DNA of 19,396 nucleotides from an uncultured Campylobacter sp. (GCA_900772495.1 CAAHEJ010000027.1:1-19396), one strand, 5' to 3'. Counted from the stretch's first letter, positions 1 to 7,086 are shown. Notes: generated by a model not told the origin, from the sequence alone. Numbers and translations are program-made.

Positions 1-74
1 CCCTTTTGGCTTAAAATATAAACGATTAAATCCTCATCACGCACCCTTTGCGTGTGTAAGATAAAGCCTTGCAT
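1..74 (-). CDS. recO: RecO-like recombination protein, N-terminal fragment (runs off the left edge)
   Basis: The 24 residues visible are MQGFILHTQRVRDEDLIVYI followed by LSQK. They match the start of the epsilonproteobacterial RecO family as I remember it from H. pylori HP0951, which opens MQGFLLQTQSIRDEDLIV. RecO works with RecR to load RecA on single-stranded DNA during gap repair. The start is the ATG at 72-74, with an AGG four bases upstream. The gene follows a tiny membrane ORF and obgE on the same strand, with almost no spacing, so the three are probably co-transcribed. The rest of the protein lies outside the window, so only the start can be judged. Confidence 0.7.
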   Translation of the reverse strand, partial: MQGFILHTQRVRDEDLIVYILSQK

Positions 75-111
75 TTGCCTACTTTCTTTCAGTCATAGCC
101 ACGCCCACAAT

Positions 112-210
112 TTAAAAATAAAAAGCAAAGCCACTAATGATAAATGGAGTGATGAAAAAGCTTAGTCCAAAGCAAATTAGACCTAAAAAGACATACAAAA
201 AAAATTTCAT
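112..210 (-). CDS. Very small hydrophobic protein (32 aa), possibly a shortened 43-aa membrane protein
   Basis: The ORF encodes 32 mostly hydrophobic residues (MKFFLYVFLGLICF and on), enough for one or two membrane segments. Its ATG overlaps the obgE stop by one base in the pattern TGATG, which favours translational coupling. A GGGAG lies about 12 bases upstream. After the TAA stop at 112-114 the same frame continues for ten sensible codons (IVGVAMTERK) to a TAG at 79-81, just before the recO start. A single base change in a Leu or Tyr codon could therefore have cut a 43-residue protein. I do not recognise the family. It could be a real micro-membrane protein or a recently broken one. Confidence 0.45.
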   Translation of the reverse strand: MKFFLYVFLGLICFGLSFFITPFIISGFAFYF

Positions 211-1232
211 CACCTTGCAATCTCCCTTTGCAAGGCAAATTTAAGCTCGTTTAAGCCGCTTTTTTCAAGGCTTGAAATTTCAAGTATGAATTTTTGTGGG
301 TTTTGAATTTGGCTTAAAAATTCAGCTAAATTCGCCTTTTGGTTTTGAAAATTTTGCTTAAATTCATCGCCAAAATTTTGCGTGTCGCTTTTTGAAAGCA
401 CTATGCCAAAGGCTCTTTGCGATAAGATAGGCGAAAATTTTTTAAGCTCATCTTGCAAAATGCAAAATTGTTCTTTTAGGCTCATTTTACGCTCACTATC
501 AAGCACGAAAAGTAAAAAGCTCGTTCGTTCTATATGCTTTAAAAAAGCTAGCCCCAAGCCCTTGCCCCCGCTTGCACCCTTAATAATCCCCGGTATGTCA
601 GCCATTACAAAGGAATGTTTTTCATCAACTTCGACAAGTCCTAGTTTTGGCGTGAGTGTAGTAAATTCATAGTCGGCTATTTCTGGCTTTGCGTTTGATA
701 GCACTGAAATGAGTGTGGATTTGCCAACATTTGGAAAGCCCACAAGCCCCACATCAGCGATGAGTTTTAGCTCCAAACGCACTCGCACGCTTTGCCCCTT
801 AATGCCTTGCTGTGCGTAATCTGGGCGTTGATTTTTAGCACTTTTAAAGTGCGTGTTGCCAAGTCCGCCCTTGCCCCCTTTTAGCAAAAGCTCCCTTTGC
901 CCTTCTTTTGTCATATCAGCTAGCACTTCTTTGCTTTGTGTGTCGATGATTTGCGTGCCTTGTGGGACGGGGATTTCAAGGTTTGCGCCACTTTTGCCGC
1001 TTTTGTTTTTTTTCTCACCGTCCGCACCATTTTGCGCGGCTAATTTTTTTTTGCCCTTAAAATTCGCCAAAGTGTGAGCGTTATTGTCGCAAATAATGAT
1101 GACATCGCCGCCCTTGCCACCATCTCCGCCATCAGGTCCGCCTAAGGGCACATACTTTTCACGGCGAAAGCTCACAGCGCCCTTGCCTCCATCGCCAGAG
1201 CTTAAAACAATCTCCACACTATCGATAAACAT
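210..1232 (-). CDS. obgE: Obg family GTPase (ObgE/CgtA)
   Basis: This is the conserved Obg GTPase, which acts in late assembly of the 50S ribosomal subunit and in stress and growth control in the cytoplasm. The 340-residue protein starts MFIDSVEIVLSSGDGGKGAV. The glycine-rich Obg domain fills about residues 1-157. The G domain follows, with G1 GFPNVGKST at 165-173, G3 DIPG at 212-215, G4 SKSD at 280-283 (usually NKxD) and G5 around 318. A start 23 codons upstream is in frame, but the chosen ATG at 1230-1232 fits the family and has AAGGCGAG just ahead. There is no long C-terminal extension. Upstream lies decayed modD rather than the rplU-rpmA pair that often precedes obg. An extended -10 box at 1262-1267 suggests its own promoter. 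Confidence 0.96.
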   Translation of the reverse strand: MFIDSVEIVLSSGDGGKGAVSFRREKYVPLGGPDGGDGGKGGDVIIICDNNAHTLANFKGKKKLAAQNGADGEKKNKSGKSGANLEIPVPQGTQIIDTQSKEVLADMTKEGQRELLLKGGKGGLGNTHFKSAKNQRPDYAQQGIKGQSVRVRLELKLIADVGLVGFPNVGKSTLISVLSNAKPEIADYEFTTLTPKLGLVEVDEKHSFVMADIPGIIKGASGGKGLGLAFLKHIERTSFLLFVLDSERKMSLKEQFCILQDELKKFSPILSQRAFGIVLSKSDTQNFGDEFKQNFQNQKANLAEFLSQIQNPQKFILEISSLEKSGLNELKFALQREIAR

Positions 1233-1261
1233 AAACTCGCCTTGCCTTAAATTTAAGCAAA

Positions 1262-1267
1262 AGTATA
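1262..1267 (-). promoter_or_regulatory. Probable obgE promoter, extended -10 box
   Basis: Read on the minus strand, TATACT is preceded by TG and one base (TGC-TATACT) within an A+T-rich stretch. A start near 1255 would give a leader of about 23 bases containing the AAGGCGAG ribosome binding site. No -35 box is clear, as is usual for Campylobacter sigma-70 promoters. Confidence 0.5.
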
Positions 1268-1342
1268 GCAAATTATTGCAAAATTTTTTACTTGCATTCA
1301 ATCATCACGGCAAATTTAAATTTTAAGCACCATTTACCCCGC

Positions 1343-2027
1343 TCAAAGTCTTGTAAATTCGACTTTTATATCGCAAATTTTTGCCCTATACATAGCGGTT
1401 GAAACAAGCATATCAACGCCCGTTTTAGCGTAATTTGCGGCGTTTTCTTTGTTTATGCTACCTGTGGCTGAAAGCAAAATGTGCGAAAATTTATTATCTC
1501 GCCCACAAGGGCGCACAAAGTCTCACACTCAAAGCGTTCGCACTGCAAAATGTCAGCACCCAAAGCCGCAAAATGCCTTGCTTCGTTCGCATTTTCCACT
1601 TCAACGATGATTTTATGCTCTTTAAAAGCATTTTTAAGGCGTAAAAAGTCCTTTTCAAAGTCATTGCAAAGCAATCTATGCTCTTTAAACACCAAAATAC
1701 TATCGCTTAGCCCATATCTATGCGGCAAGCCACCGCCACTTACAAGGGCTTTGAGCAAGAGTTTTTTAGCAAAGGGCATAGTTTTGCGCGTGCCAAGCAA
1801 GGCTATGTTAGGGTTGTGCTTGCGGGCGTTTTCAAGCATAGTTCTTGTATAGCTTGCCACAGAACTTGCGTGTTCGAGCAAATTTTGCATAGTTTTTGCC
1901 ACGCGAAGCAAATCCTGCGCCTTGCCTTTTAGGGACAAAAAACGCTCTTTTGGCTGAATTTTCGCCCCATTTTCAAGGGCAAATTCACGCTCGGTTCAAG
2001 TGCGGTAACTAAAAAGGATTTAGGCAT
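1343..2027 (-). pseudogene. modD: Decayed modD (ModD/NadC-like phosphoribosyltransferase), two frameshifts and missing 5' end
   Basis: ModD is a homologue of nicotinate-nucleotide pyrophosphorylase found in molybdate transport operons; its exact reaction is not settled. The longest open piece (1453-1938) contains NLLEHASSVASYT, GTRKTMPFAKKLLLKALVSG and GLPHRYGLSDSILVFKEHR, all in family order. Coding sense continues in other frames on both sides. Upstream, residues MPKSFLVTALEP read in a different frame and rejoin near 2000 after what looks like a one-base loss. Downstream, ILLSATGSINKENAANYAKT to DIKVEFTRL reads in the third frame after a shift near 1503, ending at TGA 1343-1345. Roughly the first 60-70 residues of the family are absent. 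The hsdS stop lies only 17 bases before the first ATG. A GAGG precedes that ATG, but a full enzyme cannot be made. Confidence 0.8.
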
Positions 2028-2043
2028 TTTAACCTCGCTTTAA

Positions 2044-3513
2044 TTAGCCATTTTCTATGGCATTTTCAAGCTTTATTTTAGCATTTTGAAGTAAATCTTT
2101 TGATTTTGCGCGTAAAGTAAAAGATTTTTGAATTTTTAGGGCGATTTGTTCTTGCGTGGCGGGATTTATCTTGGGGATTAGGATATTTTCTAGTGAAGTG
2201 TTTGAAATTTTAGGTTGCGCTGTTTGAGTAAATTCTCTTTGTATTTGTTCTTGCACTACAAAATTTCTTAACAATAATTCTAAAAATTCAGGGATTATAG
2301 ATGTATCAGTTAGTCTAAATCTTGAAGTATTGTTTGAAATAAAACTTCCATTTAATTCTTTTGGTATCAAATTTATTTTGCCTATCGTGTTGCCTATGGT
2401 TGCAATTACAAAATCATTTTGTTTTACCATTGTTTCATTTGTCGCTTCAAAATTATCATCAATATAAATACATTCTTGTATTCTAATGGGAGTATTAAAA
2501 GACAGCTCTTTTATCCTAATGTATGCCCTTTTTGCGTGTTGAGTATAAAGATTTTCTGGTATAAAACTACCATTTGTAAAAAAGCCTATATCTTGCAATT
2601 TGCAATATCCGCCTTTATAATCTTTGATTTTACGCTCAATGGCGTCATATTTACTTTGATAATACTCACTATCTAAACGCCCGCTTTTGTGTAGGCTTTT
2701 TGAAAGTGGGCGCACGGAAATGTTTAAATGCGGGTATTTTTTGCTTATGTCGCTTATGTTTGTTAGCTCGCTTGCCTTTTTTGCTTGCAATGATGATTTT
2801 AGCAAGGATTTGAGTGGATTTTTAAAATCCAGCTCTAATTCTTTATACAAAAGCTCTTGCGCCTCTTTGTAAAGCACCTTACTTGTTTCTAAAATTTCAT
2901 AGGCTTTTTTCATTATTAAATCAATCTCATTATTTAACGCTAAAAGCGCATTTGGTATAGGCATTTCATTTAAAACAAATTCATAAAATCTTGGGTGCTC
3001 CGTGCCGTATTGACTATGATTTAATATAGTTTGTATCTCTTTTGTTAAAGCAAATACCATAAGAGTATTTGCTGATAATAAGTCAGTTTTTGCACGATAA
3101 ACTAGATATTCTGTTGATAATAATTGCCTAAAATTTTTTGGCTGAATGACCGCCATTTCTTGTAAGTATGACCTTAACCTTGAAATGACAAAATCCCCTG
3201 CAATAGCTTCTTTTTTGGTGCTTCCTAAATTATCATTTGATAGTTCTACATCGCACATAAAATTTCCCAAAGAATGCGTTAAATCATACACATAAACAGA
3301 CTCTTTAACTGATGATATAGTGGTGCTTATTAAATCAAAATAATCATTTAGAGTTTTGTTTGAATTTAAATTTAAAGTTTGTAAGGCTTGTTCTCTCGTG
3401 TTGCTATTAAATTCTGATCCGAAAATTAAATGTGTTGCAACCTTTTTAAAATTAAAAACACTAATTTGTAAATGCGGATATTTAGCTTGTAAGCTTTCAT
3501 TAAGATTTTGCAT
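2044..3513 (-). CDS. hsdS: HsdS-like DNA specificity subunit with two target recognition domains
   Basis: The 489-residue protein has the two-halved build of Type I and Type IIB specificity subunits, which choose the bipartite DNA site for the methyltransferase and nuclease. Each half begins alike: KYPHLQISV at 11-19 and KYPHLNISV at 259-267. Each half carries a recognition domain with the typical GDFVISRLRSY (106-116) and NDFVIATIGNTIGK (366-379) elements. Each ends in a helical spacer, around 195-255 and 430-489. The second half also has RLDSEYYQSKYD (279-290), common in this family. The start at 3513 has AAGGA upstream and a TATAAT box at 3536-3541, so hsdS may be transcribed apart from hsdM. 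Two other genes and a structured gap separate it from hsdM. Base composition is lower in GC than the flanking genes. Confidence 0.92.
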   Translation of the reverse strand: MQNLNESLQAKYPHLQISVFNFKKVATHLIFGSEFNSNTREQALQTLNLNSNKTLNDYFDLISTTISSVKESVYVYDLTHSLGNFMCDVELSNDNLGSTKKEAIAGDFVISRLRSYLQEMAVIQPKNFRQLLSTEYLVYRAKTDLLSANTLMVFALTKEIQTILNHSQYGTEHPRFYEFVLNEMPIPNALLALNNEIDLIMKKAYEILETSKVLYKEAQELLYKELELDFKNPLKSLLKSSLQAKKASELTNISDISKKYPHLNISVRPLSKSLHKSGRLDSEYYQSKYDAIERKIKDYKGGYCKLQDIGFFTNGSFIPENLYTQHAKRAYIRIKELSFNTPIRIQECIYIDDNFEATNETMVKQNDFVIATIGNTIGKINLIPKELNGSFISNNTSRFRLTDTSIIPEFLELLLRNFVVQEQIQREFTQTAQPKISNTSLENILIPKINPATQEQIALKIQKSFTLRAKSKDLLQNAKIKLENAIENG

Positions 3514-3535
3514 TTTTATCCATCCTTATCAAAAG

Positions 3536-3541
3536 ATTATA
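3536..3541 (-). promoter_or_regulatory. Probable hsdS promoter, -10 box TATAAT
   Basis: On the minus strand a perfect TATAAT lies 23 bases before the hsdS ATG, preceded by TTTT. A start near 3529 would leave a leader of about 16 bases holding the AAGGA site. This points to independent expression of the specificity subunit. Confidence 0.55.
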
Positions 3542-3582
3542 AAAATTTTATCGATTTAAACTTAATGTTATATTTTTTAGTA

Positions 3583-3588
3583 TATAAT
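3583..3588 (+). promoter_or_regulatory. Divergent -10 box TATAAT facing the hairpin-rich element
   Basis: On the plus strand a perfect TATAAT follows a run of six T at 3573-3578, the usual layout for Campylobacter sigma-70 promoters. It points away from hsdS and would start a transcript near 3595, immediately before the hairpins at 3601-3661. The area is A+T rich, so a chance match is possible. Confidence 0.4.
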
Positions 3589-3594
3589 ATCTAT

Positions 3595-3661
3595 GCTCAA
3601 CTACCGATGGTAGAAAGAGGTGGCTAGCATTTGCTTCGTGGAGATGCCGCAAGTCTCCACC
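3595..3661 (+). ncRNA. Candidate structured RNA or hairpin element between hsdS and the 171-codon gene
   Basis: This stretch is more GC-rich than its surroundings and has no credible ORF. It holds a 5-bp hairpin with a 3-base loop (CTACC-GAT-GGTAG, 3601-3613) and a 7-bp hairpin with a 9-base loop (GTGGAGA 3638-3644, TCTCCAC 3654-3660). A competing pairing exists between GGTGG (3619-3623) and CCACC (3657-3661). A TATAAT box sits just upstream on the plus strand. I do not recognise an RNA family. Alternatives are a remnant of a mobile element end or an mRNA processing hairpin on the minus strand. No U-tract follows on either strand, so it is not a standard terminator. Confidence 0.3.
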
Positions 3662-3672
3662 ATACCTTATAA

Positions 3673-4188
3673 TTAAAACCATTCGCAACTCCTTAATTTT
3701 AAATCTACTTGATTAACATAATCTGTGTATTTTTTATTGAAAGACTGTCTTTTTTTATCATTATCTATATAAAAACTTGTAACAATAAAGGCGGTATCGT
3801 TTTTTGTGGTGATTTTTTCTAAAATTATGACAAAATCATGCTGATATAACCATAAATAAAGCCTTATTCTCCCATCACTCTCATAAAAATAAAACATTTT
3901 GATATGTGGCTTGTTATAATCGTTTATGATATGCCTTATCCATTGTATTCTTTTGGCTCTTTCTTCGTCAAAATGCCTTGAATTTCTATTTTTTCTACTG
4001 ATGATATGCCAAAAAATTTCCTCTATTTGCAAATTCTCTACGCGTAATTTATGACGAGTTTTTGGATATATTAAGATTTTGTTTAAAAAGCATTGAGATT
4101 GTATGAAGTCTTGGTAAAAAATTTGATAAGCAAGGATGATTTTATCAGCTTCGCAACTGCATTGCGCAAAATCTAAGCAAGGATACAT
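3673..4188 (-). CDS. Unknown 171-aa protein, possibly a BECR-fold (RelE/colicin-type) nuclease
   Basis: I do not recognise a named family with certainty. The protein has no signal peptide or membrane segment. The middle reads FDEERAKRIQWIRHIINDYN (73-92) and the C-terminal half alternates charged turns with beta-like stretches: LYLWLYQHDFVIILEKI (110-126), then TAFIVTSFYIDNDKK (132-146) and a tail with NKKYTDY. That order, an R-I-x-W-I helix, a strand ending in a V-I-L-E type sequence, then a V-T-x-x-Y/F-Y-I-D strand, resembles RelE/colicin-like BECR nucleases seen in phage and toxin proteins. This is an inference from pattern only. The ATG lies four bases after the DUF3800 stop, with AGGGAAA upstream, so it is translated from the hsdM-DUF3800 transcript. 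The position between M and S genes is typical for cargo genes in Campylobacter hsd loci. Confidence 0.7.
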   Translation of the reverse strand: MYPCLDFAQCSCEADKIILAYQIFYQDFIQSQCFLNKILIYPKTRHKLRVENLQIEEIFWHIISRKNRNSRHFDEERAKRIQWIRHIINDYNKPHIKMFYFYESDGRIRLYLWLYQHDFVIILEKITTKNDTAFIVTSFYIDNDKKRQSFNKKYTDYVNQVDLKLRSCEWF

Positions 4189-4192
4189 TTGG

Positions 4193-4924
4193 CTATTTCC
4201 CTTTGCCTAGTTCAATTTTAAAGATATTAAATTTACTTTCCCAAGGCGGTGTGTTTGTTTTAAGACTTTTGTTGTGCAATTTTGATTCAAGGATATCAAC
4301 TATATAGTTTTTGATTTCACTTTTATGGTCTAAATCCTCCCTTGCTTTATAAGCAATAGCTCCTATAAACAAATCAGTGAGTTGAATAATGTTTGATTCG
4401 TGTGATTGGGATGTAAAGACTTCTACGCTTAAATTATCTTTATATTTGCTTTGTAAAACTTCTTTGAGTTGCGTCATTCTTATGCCACACCTTGAATCCT
4501 TGTAATCTAAATAAATTTTTGTATCTATTTTTTCGCCTACATTAACCTCTGTTTCAAATAAATTTCTAAAAACATAATAAAACATTTTATAGTAAAATAA
4601 ATCTGCATTTCCATCGTTGTAGATATCGTGTTTTAAATCTTTTTTATTTGGTATTAAGACTGCTTGAAATTTTAAATGCTTATCATTGAAAAAAAAATCT
4701 AATAATTCATCATAAAATGGTTTTTGGGAAATATTTAGCTTAGTCCATTTTAGCTCTTTATGGTAATTGTGTTTATGTTTTAAGTATTTTATATGTTTGT
4801 TTATTTGCTCTACCTGCTCTTCCTCAACACGGATTGCTCCTAAAACCATAACATTAGATTTCAATGTGGGATTATCTTTGAAATTTAGGTGATTGCTTTC
4901 ATCGCAAAAAATTTTATATTTCAT
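4193..4924 (-). CDS. DUF3800 family protein (predicted RNase H-like fold)
   Basis: DUF3800 proteins are common in defence islands and restriction loci, with no settled reaction; a nuclease role is suspected because of an RNase H-like fold. Visible family marks, numbered from the chosen start, are the N-terminal strand with D8-E9-S10 in KIFCDES, ELKW at 57-60, IYLDYKDSR at 137-145 and the helix QLTDLFIGAI at 181-190. The acidic residues in these blocks could bind metal. The ATG at 4922-4924 overlaps the hsdM stop as ATGA, so I prefer it over an in-frame TTG four codons earlier. The length is 243 residues. The overlap means it is translated together with the restriction-methylation protein, which argues for a linked role in defence or its control. 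Confidence 0.85.
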   Translation of the reverse strand: MKYKIFCDESNHLNFKDNPTLKSNVMVLGAIRVEEEQVEQINKHIKYLKHKHNYHKELKWTKLNISQKPFYDELLDFFFNDKHLKFQAVLIPNKKDLKHDIYNDGNADLFYYKMFYYVFRNLFETEVNVGEKIDTKIYLDYKDSRCGIRMTQLKEVLQSKYKDNLSVEVFTSQSHESNIIQLTDLFIGAIAYKAREDLDHKSEIKNYIVDILESKLHNKSLKTNTPPWESKFNIFKIELGKGK

Positions 4925-6924
4925 TGTATTTTCCAAAAACTCAAATTTTCCGCTTTTGCAAAGTCTATAAAGGCTTCTGCTATGCCGTCCTGCGTTAAGC
5001 CATCGTGGTTAAATAAATCGTGCTTGATGATTTTATGCCCGTGAGAGTCAAGCTCAAACTCGCCATTTGTGTCTTTTAAGTAGATTTTCTCGCCTGAGTT
5101 ATCCTTGCTAGGCTCACTCATCGTGGCAAAGAAAATGTTGTAATCATCTTTTTTTGGGCATAGCTCTTTGCCGTTTTCATCGATGCCGCCGTATTTTTGC
5201 AAAAACAAAACGCTCGTTTTCGTGCCTGTGTGGGGTTTAAAGACATTACCGTGTAAGCCAATAACGGCTAAAATCCTTGCTTTATCAGCTATAAATTCGC
5301 GTATGTATTTATCGCTAGAATTGTTAAAACGCCCTTGTGGCAAGACAATAGCCATTCGTCCGCCATCTTTTAACATATTTAAGTTGCGTTCTATAAATAA
5401 AATATCCCTCCCTACTTTGCTTTGTGCTTTGCCTTTTGCGTTTTTACCTAGCTCATAGCGAGCTAAAATCCTGCTTTCTTTAATGTCGCCTGCAAAGGGT
5501 GGATTTGCCATTAAAATATCAAAGTTAAAATCCCTATTTGCGTCTTTTTCTGCGCGAAGCTTTTTAAGCCTTTTCCACCCCTCAAAATAAATATCCTCCC
5601 ACTCATCGTTTTTTGTCCATTCATCCCAATGCTCATAGTCGATAGAGTTTAGATAAAGCACATTTGTATGTCCATCGCCTGCGATTAGATTGAGCATTTT
5701 AGATACGCGCACGGATTTGTCATCAAAGTCAATGCCAAAAATTTTTTCCTTGACATAATCAATACATTCTGGGATTTTTTTCTCTGCGGTAAAAAGGTGG
5801 CTTTGGCTTAATCCTTTTGCCTTGTAAAGTTGCTGCCATACATAAAAGCAAGTGTGTATAGGAAAACCACAACTCCCACTTGCTGGGTCTATCATCGTTT
5901 CATTTGGCTTTGGATTAAGCATTTTCACGCACATATCAATCACATAACGCGGGGTGAAATACTGCCCTTTTTCGCCTTTGGCGGATTTATTTACAAGGTA
6001 TTCAAAGGCTTCATCGATGACTTCTAAAATTGAGTTAAAGAGTTTGACATTTTCTAGTGAGCCTATACATACGCCTAAATGAGATGGGGAAAGTTTGATT
6101 TTATCATCTTTGCTAAAAACGCCCTCCCATTTGTCTTTTGCTTTGTTAAAGAGCTTTTCGATTTTCATTTTAATCTCTGAATCAGACTCACCAGCATTTC
6201 TAAACTCTAAATCCTTGCTTTCATCTCTTGCGCCTGCTAACTCATCATAAAGTTTAATAAAAATAAGCTTGAAAACTTCTTCAAACACATCTACGCCCGC
6301 ATTTGCTAGCACTTCATCTTCCATATCTAAAATGATATTTTTTAGGCTTGTTTTTTGCGTGCGAAGAATATCAGCTTGGGTTAAATCACTAAATTTAAAA
6401 GGCTTATTTAAAATGTCTTTAAGGCTTTTATCTTGTGTAGGGATATTTGGGATAGGCTCAAAATAATTTGGGTCTTTGCGGTGATAATAACTAATCTGCG
6501 AGCCATTACTCCATACCGCCATAGTCGCACCTGTGGCGTTGCAATAGCTTTTAAGCTGCTCTTTACCCTCTTTTAACTTGGGCTTTTTAACTTCTATAAT
6601 GATATAAGGCGTGGTAATTTGGAGCTTATCCATTATAATAATATCAGCTCTTTTTACTTCGCGCCCAAAATGCACAGAGTATTCAACTTGAATGCGGGAT
6701 TTGGGGTAGCCGTATTCACTCATAAGCTTATCTAAATAAAGCTGGCGGATAATCTCTTCTGGAGTGAGCTTGATTTCTTTATCTCGCACCAGACAAGTAG
6801 CGTAATAATTTGGTGCGGTTTTGTCTTCTTTAATGACAATTTTTTCTTCTAATGTCTCTATGGCTTTTTGGCTAAAAAGCTCTAATTTATACTCGCTATC
6901 TTTTAAAATTTCAGTTATTTTCAT
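4921..6924 (-). CDS. hsdM: Fused restriction nuclease / N6-adenine methyltransferase (HsdM with N-terminal HsdR-like domain)
   Basis: The 667-residue protein combines two activities. Residues about 40-155 match the HsdR N-terminal nuclease fold, with D94 in RADIII, the E111-x-K113 of IEVKKPK, then KEGKEQLKSYCNATGA. These form a PD-(D/E)xK active site. The rest is an HsdM-type methyltransferase: a helical domain at 185-315, QYFTPR (321-326), the AdoMet motif DPASGSCG (346-353) and the catalytic NPPF (474-477), modifying adenine at N6. With hsdS it could cut and methylate DNA without an HsdR motor, as in BcgI-like Type IIB enzymes. No helicase gene is in the window. The start has AGGAGA nearby, and a -10-like TAAAAT lies at 6965-6970. 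The downstream DUF3800 gene overlaps by four bases. Confidence 0.9.
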   Translation of the reverse strand: MKITEILKDSEYKLELFSQKAIETLEEKIVIKEDKTAPNYYATCLVRDKEIKLTPEEIIRQLYLDKLMSEYGYPKSRIQVEYSVHFGREVKRADIIIMDKLQITTPYIIIEVKKPKLKEGKEQLKSYCNATGATMAVWSNGSQISYYHRKDPNYFEPIPNIPTQDKSLKDILNKPFKFSDLTQADILRTQKTSLKNIILDMEDEVLANAGVDVFEEVFKLIFIKLYDELAGARDESKDLEFRNAGESDSEIKMKIEKLFNKAKDKWEGVFSKDDKIKLSPSHLGVCIGSLENVKLFNSILEVIDEAFEYLVNKSAKGEKGQYFTPRYVIDMCVKMLNPKPNETMIDPASGSCGFPIHTCFYVWQQLYKAKGLSQSHLFTAEKKIPECIDYVKEKIFGIDFDDKSVRVSKMLNLIAGDGHTNVLYLNSIDYEHWDEWTKNDEWEDIYFEGWKRLKKLRAEKDANRDFNFDILMANPPFAGDIKESRILARYELGKNAKGKAQSKVGRDILFIERNLNMLKDGGRMAIVLPQGRFNNSSDKYIREFIADKARILAVIGLHGNVFKPHTGTKTSVLFLQKYGGIDENGKELCPKKDDYNIFFATMSEPSKDNSGEKIYLKDTNGEFELDSHGHKIIKHDLFNHDGLTQDGIAEAFIDFAKAENLSFWKIQ

Positions 6925-6964
6925 CTTTATCTCCTAATAAATTAAAATGTTTTTTACAAAGGTT

Positions 6965-6970
6965 ATTTTA
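6965..6970 (-). promoter_or_regulatory. Probable promoter of the restriction operon, -10 box TAAAAT
   Basis: On the minus strand GGTAAAATAACC lies about 41 bases ahead of the hsdM ATG. A start near 6958 would give a 34-base leader that ends in TTAGGAGATAAAG. There is no clear -35 box. Confidence 0.4.
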
Positions 6971-7047
6971 CCAAATTTTTATTGCGTTTTACTTTTAAGC
7001 AAAATTAAATTCAACTTATATTGAACTCTATATGGCATTTTGCCTTT

Positions 7048-7086
7048 AAAAGCCTTTGTCCGTGCGAGACTCGCACACGAGCTTTT
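7048..7086 (-). terminator. Hairpin after ybdD, likely terminator of the cstA-ybdD unit
   Basis: On the minus strand an outer AAAAGC/GCTTTT stem encloses a 6-bp GTGCGA/TCGCAC hairpin with a 3-base loop (7062-7076). It begins at the ybdD stop codon and lies before the hsdM promoter. The T-rich outer arm could serve as the U-tract, though it is short, so termination may be partial. Confidence 0.45.

Noticed and set aside
1044..1052. Run of nine T in obgE (nine A on the coding strand)
   Set aside because: It encodes three Lys in an A+T-rich genome and sits in an essential gene; phase variation there is unlikely, and the frame is intact.
3607..3627. Short peptide MVERGG starting in the hairpin element
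   Set aside because: Six codons without a ribosome binding site or conserved pattern; the hairpins explain the sequence better.
2044..6970. Insertion sequence or prophage carrying the restriction island
   Set aside because: No transposase, integrase, terminal inverted repeats or clear target duplications were seen at either edge.
7062..7076. GTGCGA-GAC-TCGCAC as a tRNA arm
   Set aside because: No cloverleaf, acceptor stem or T-loop could be placed around it; the position after ybdD suits a terminator better.
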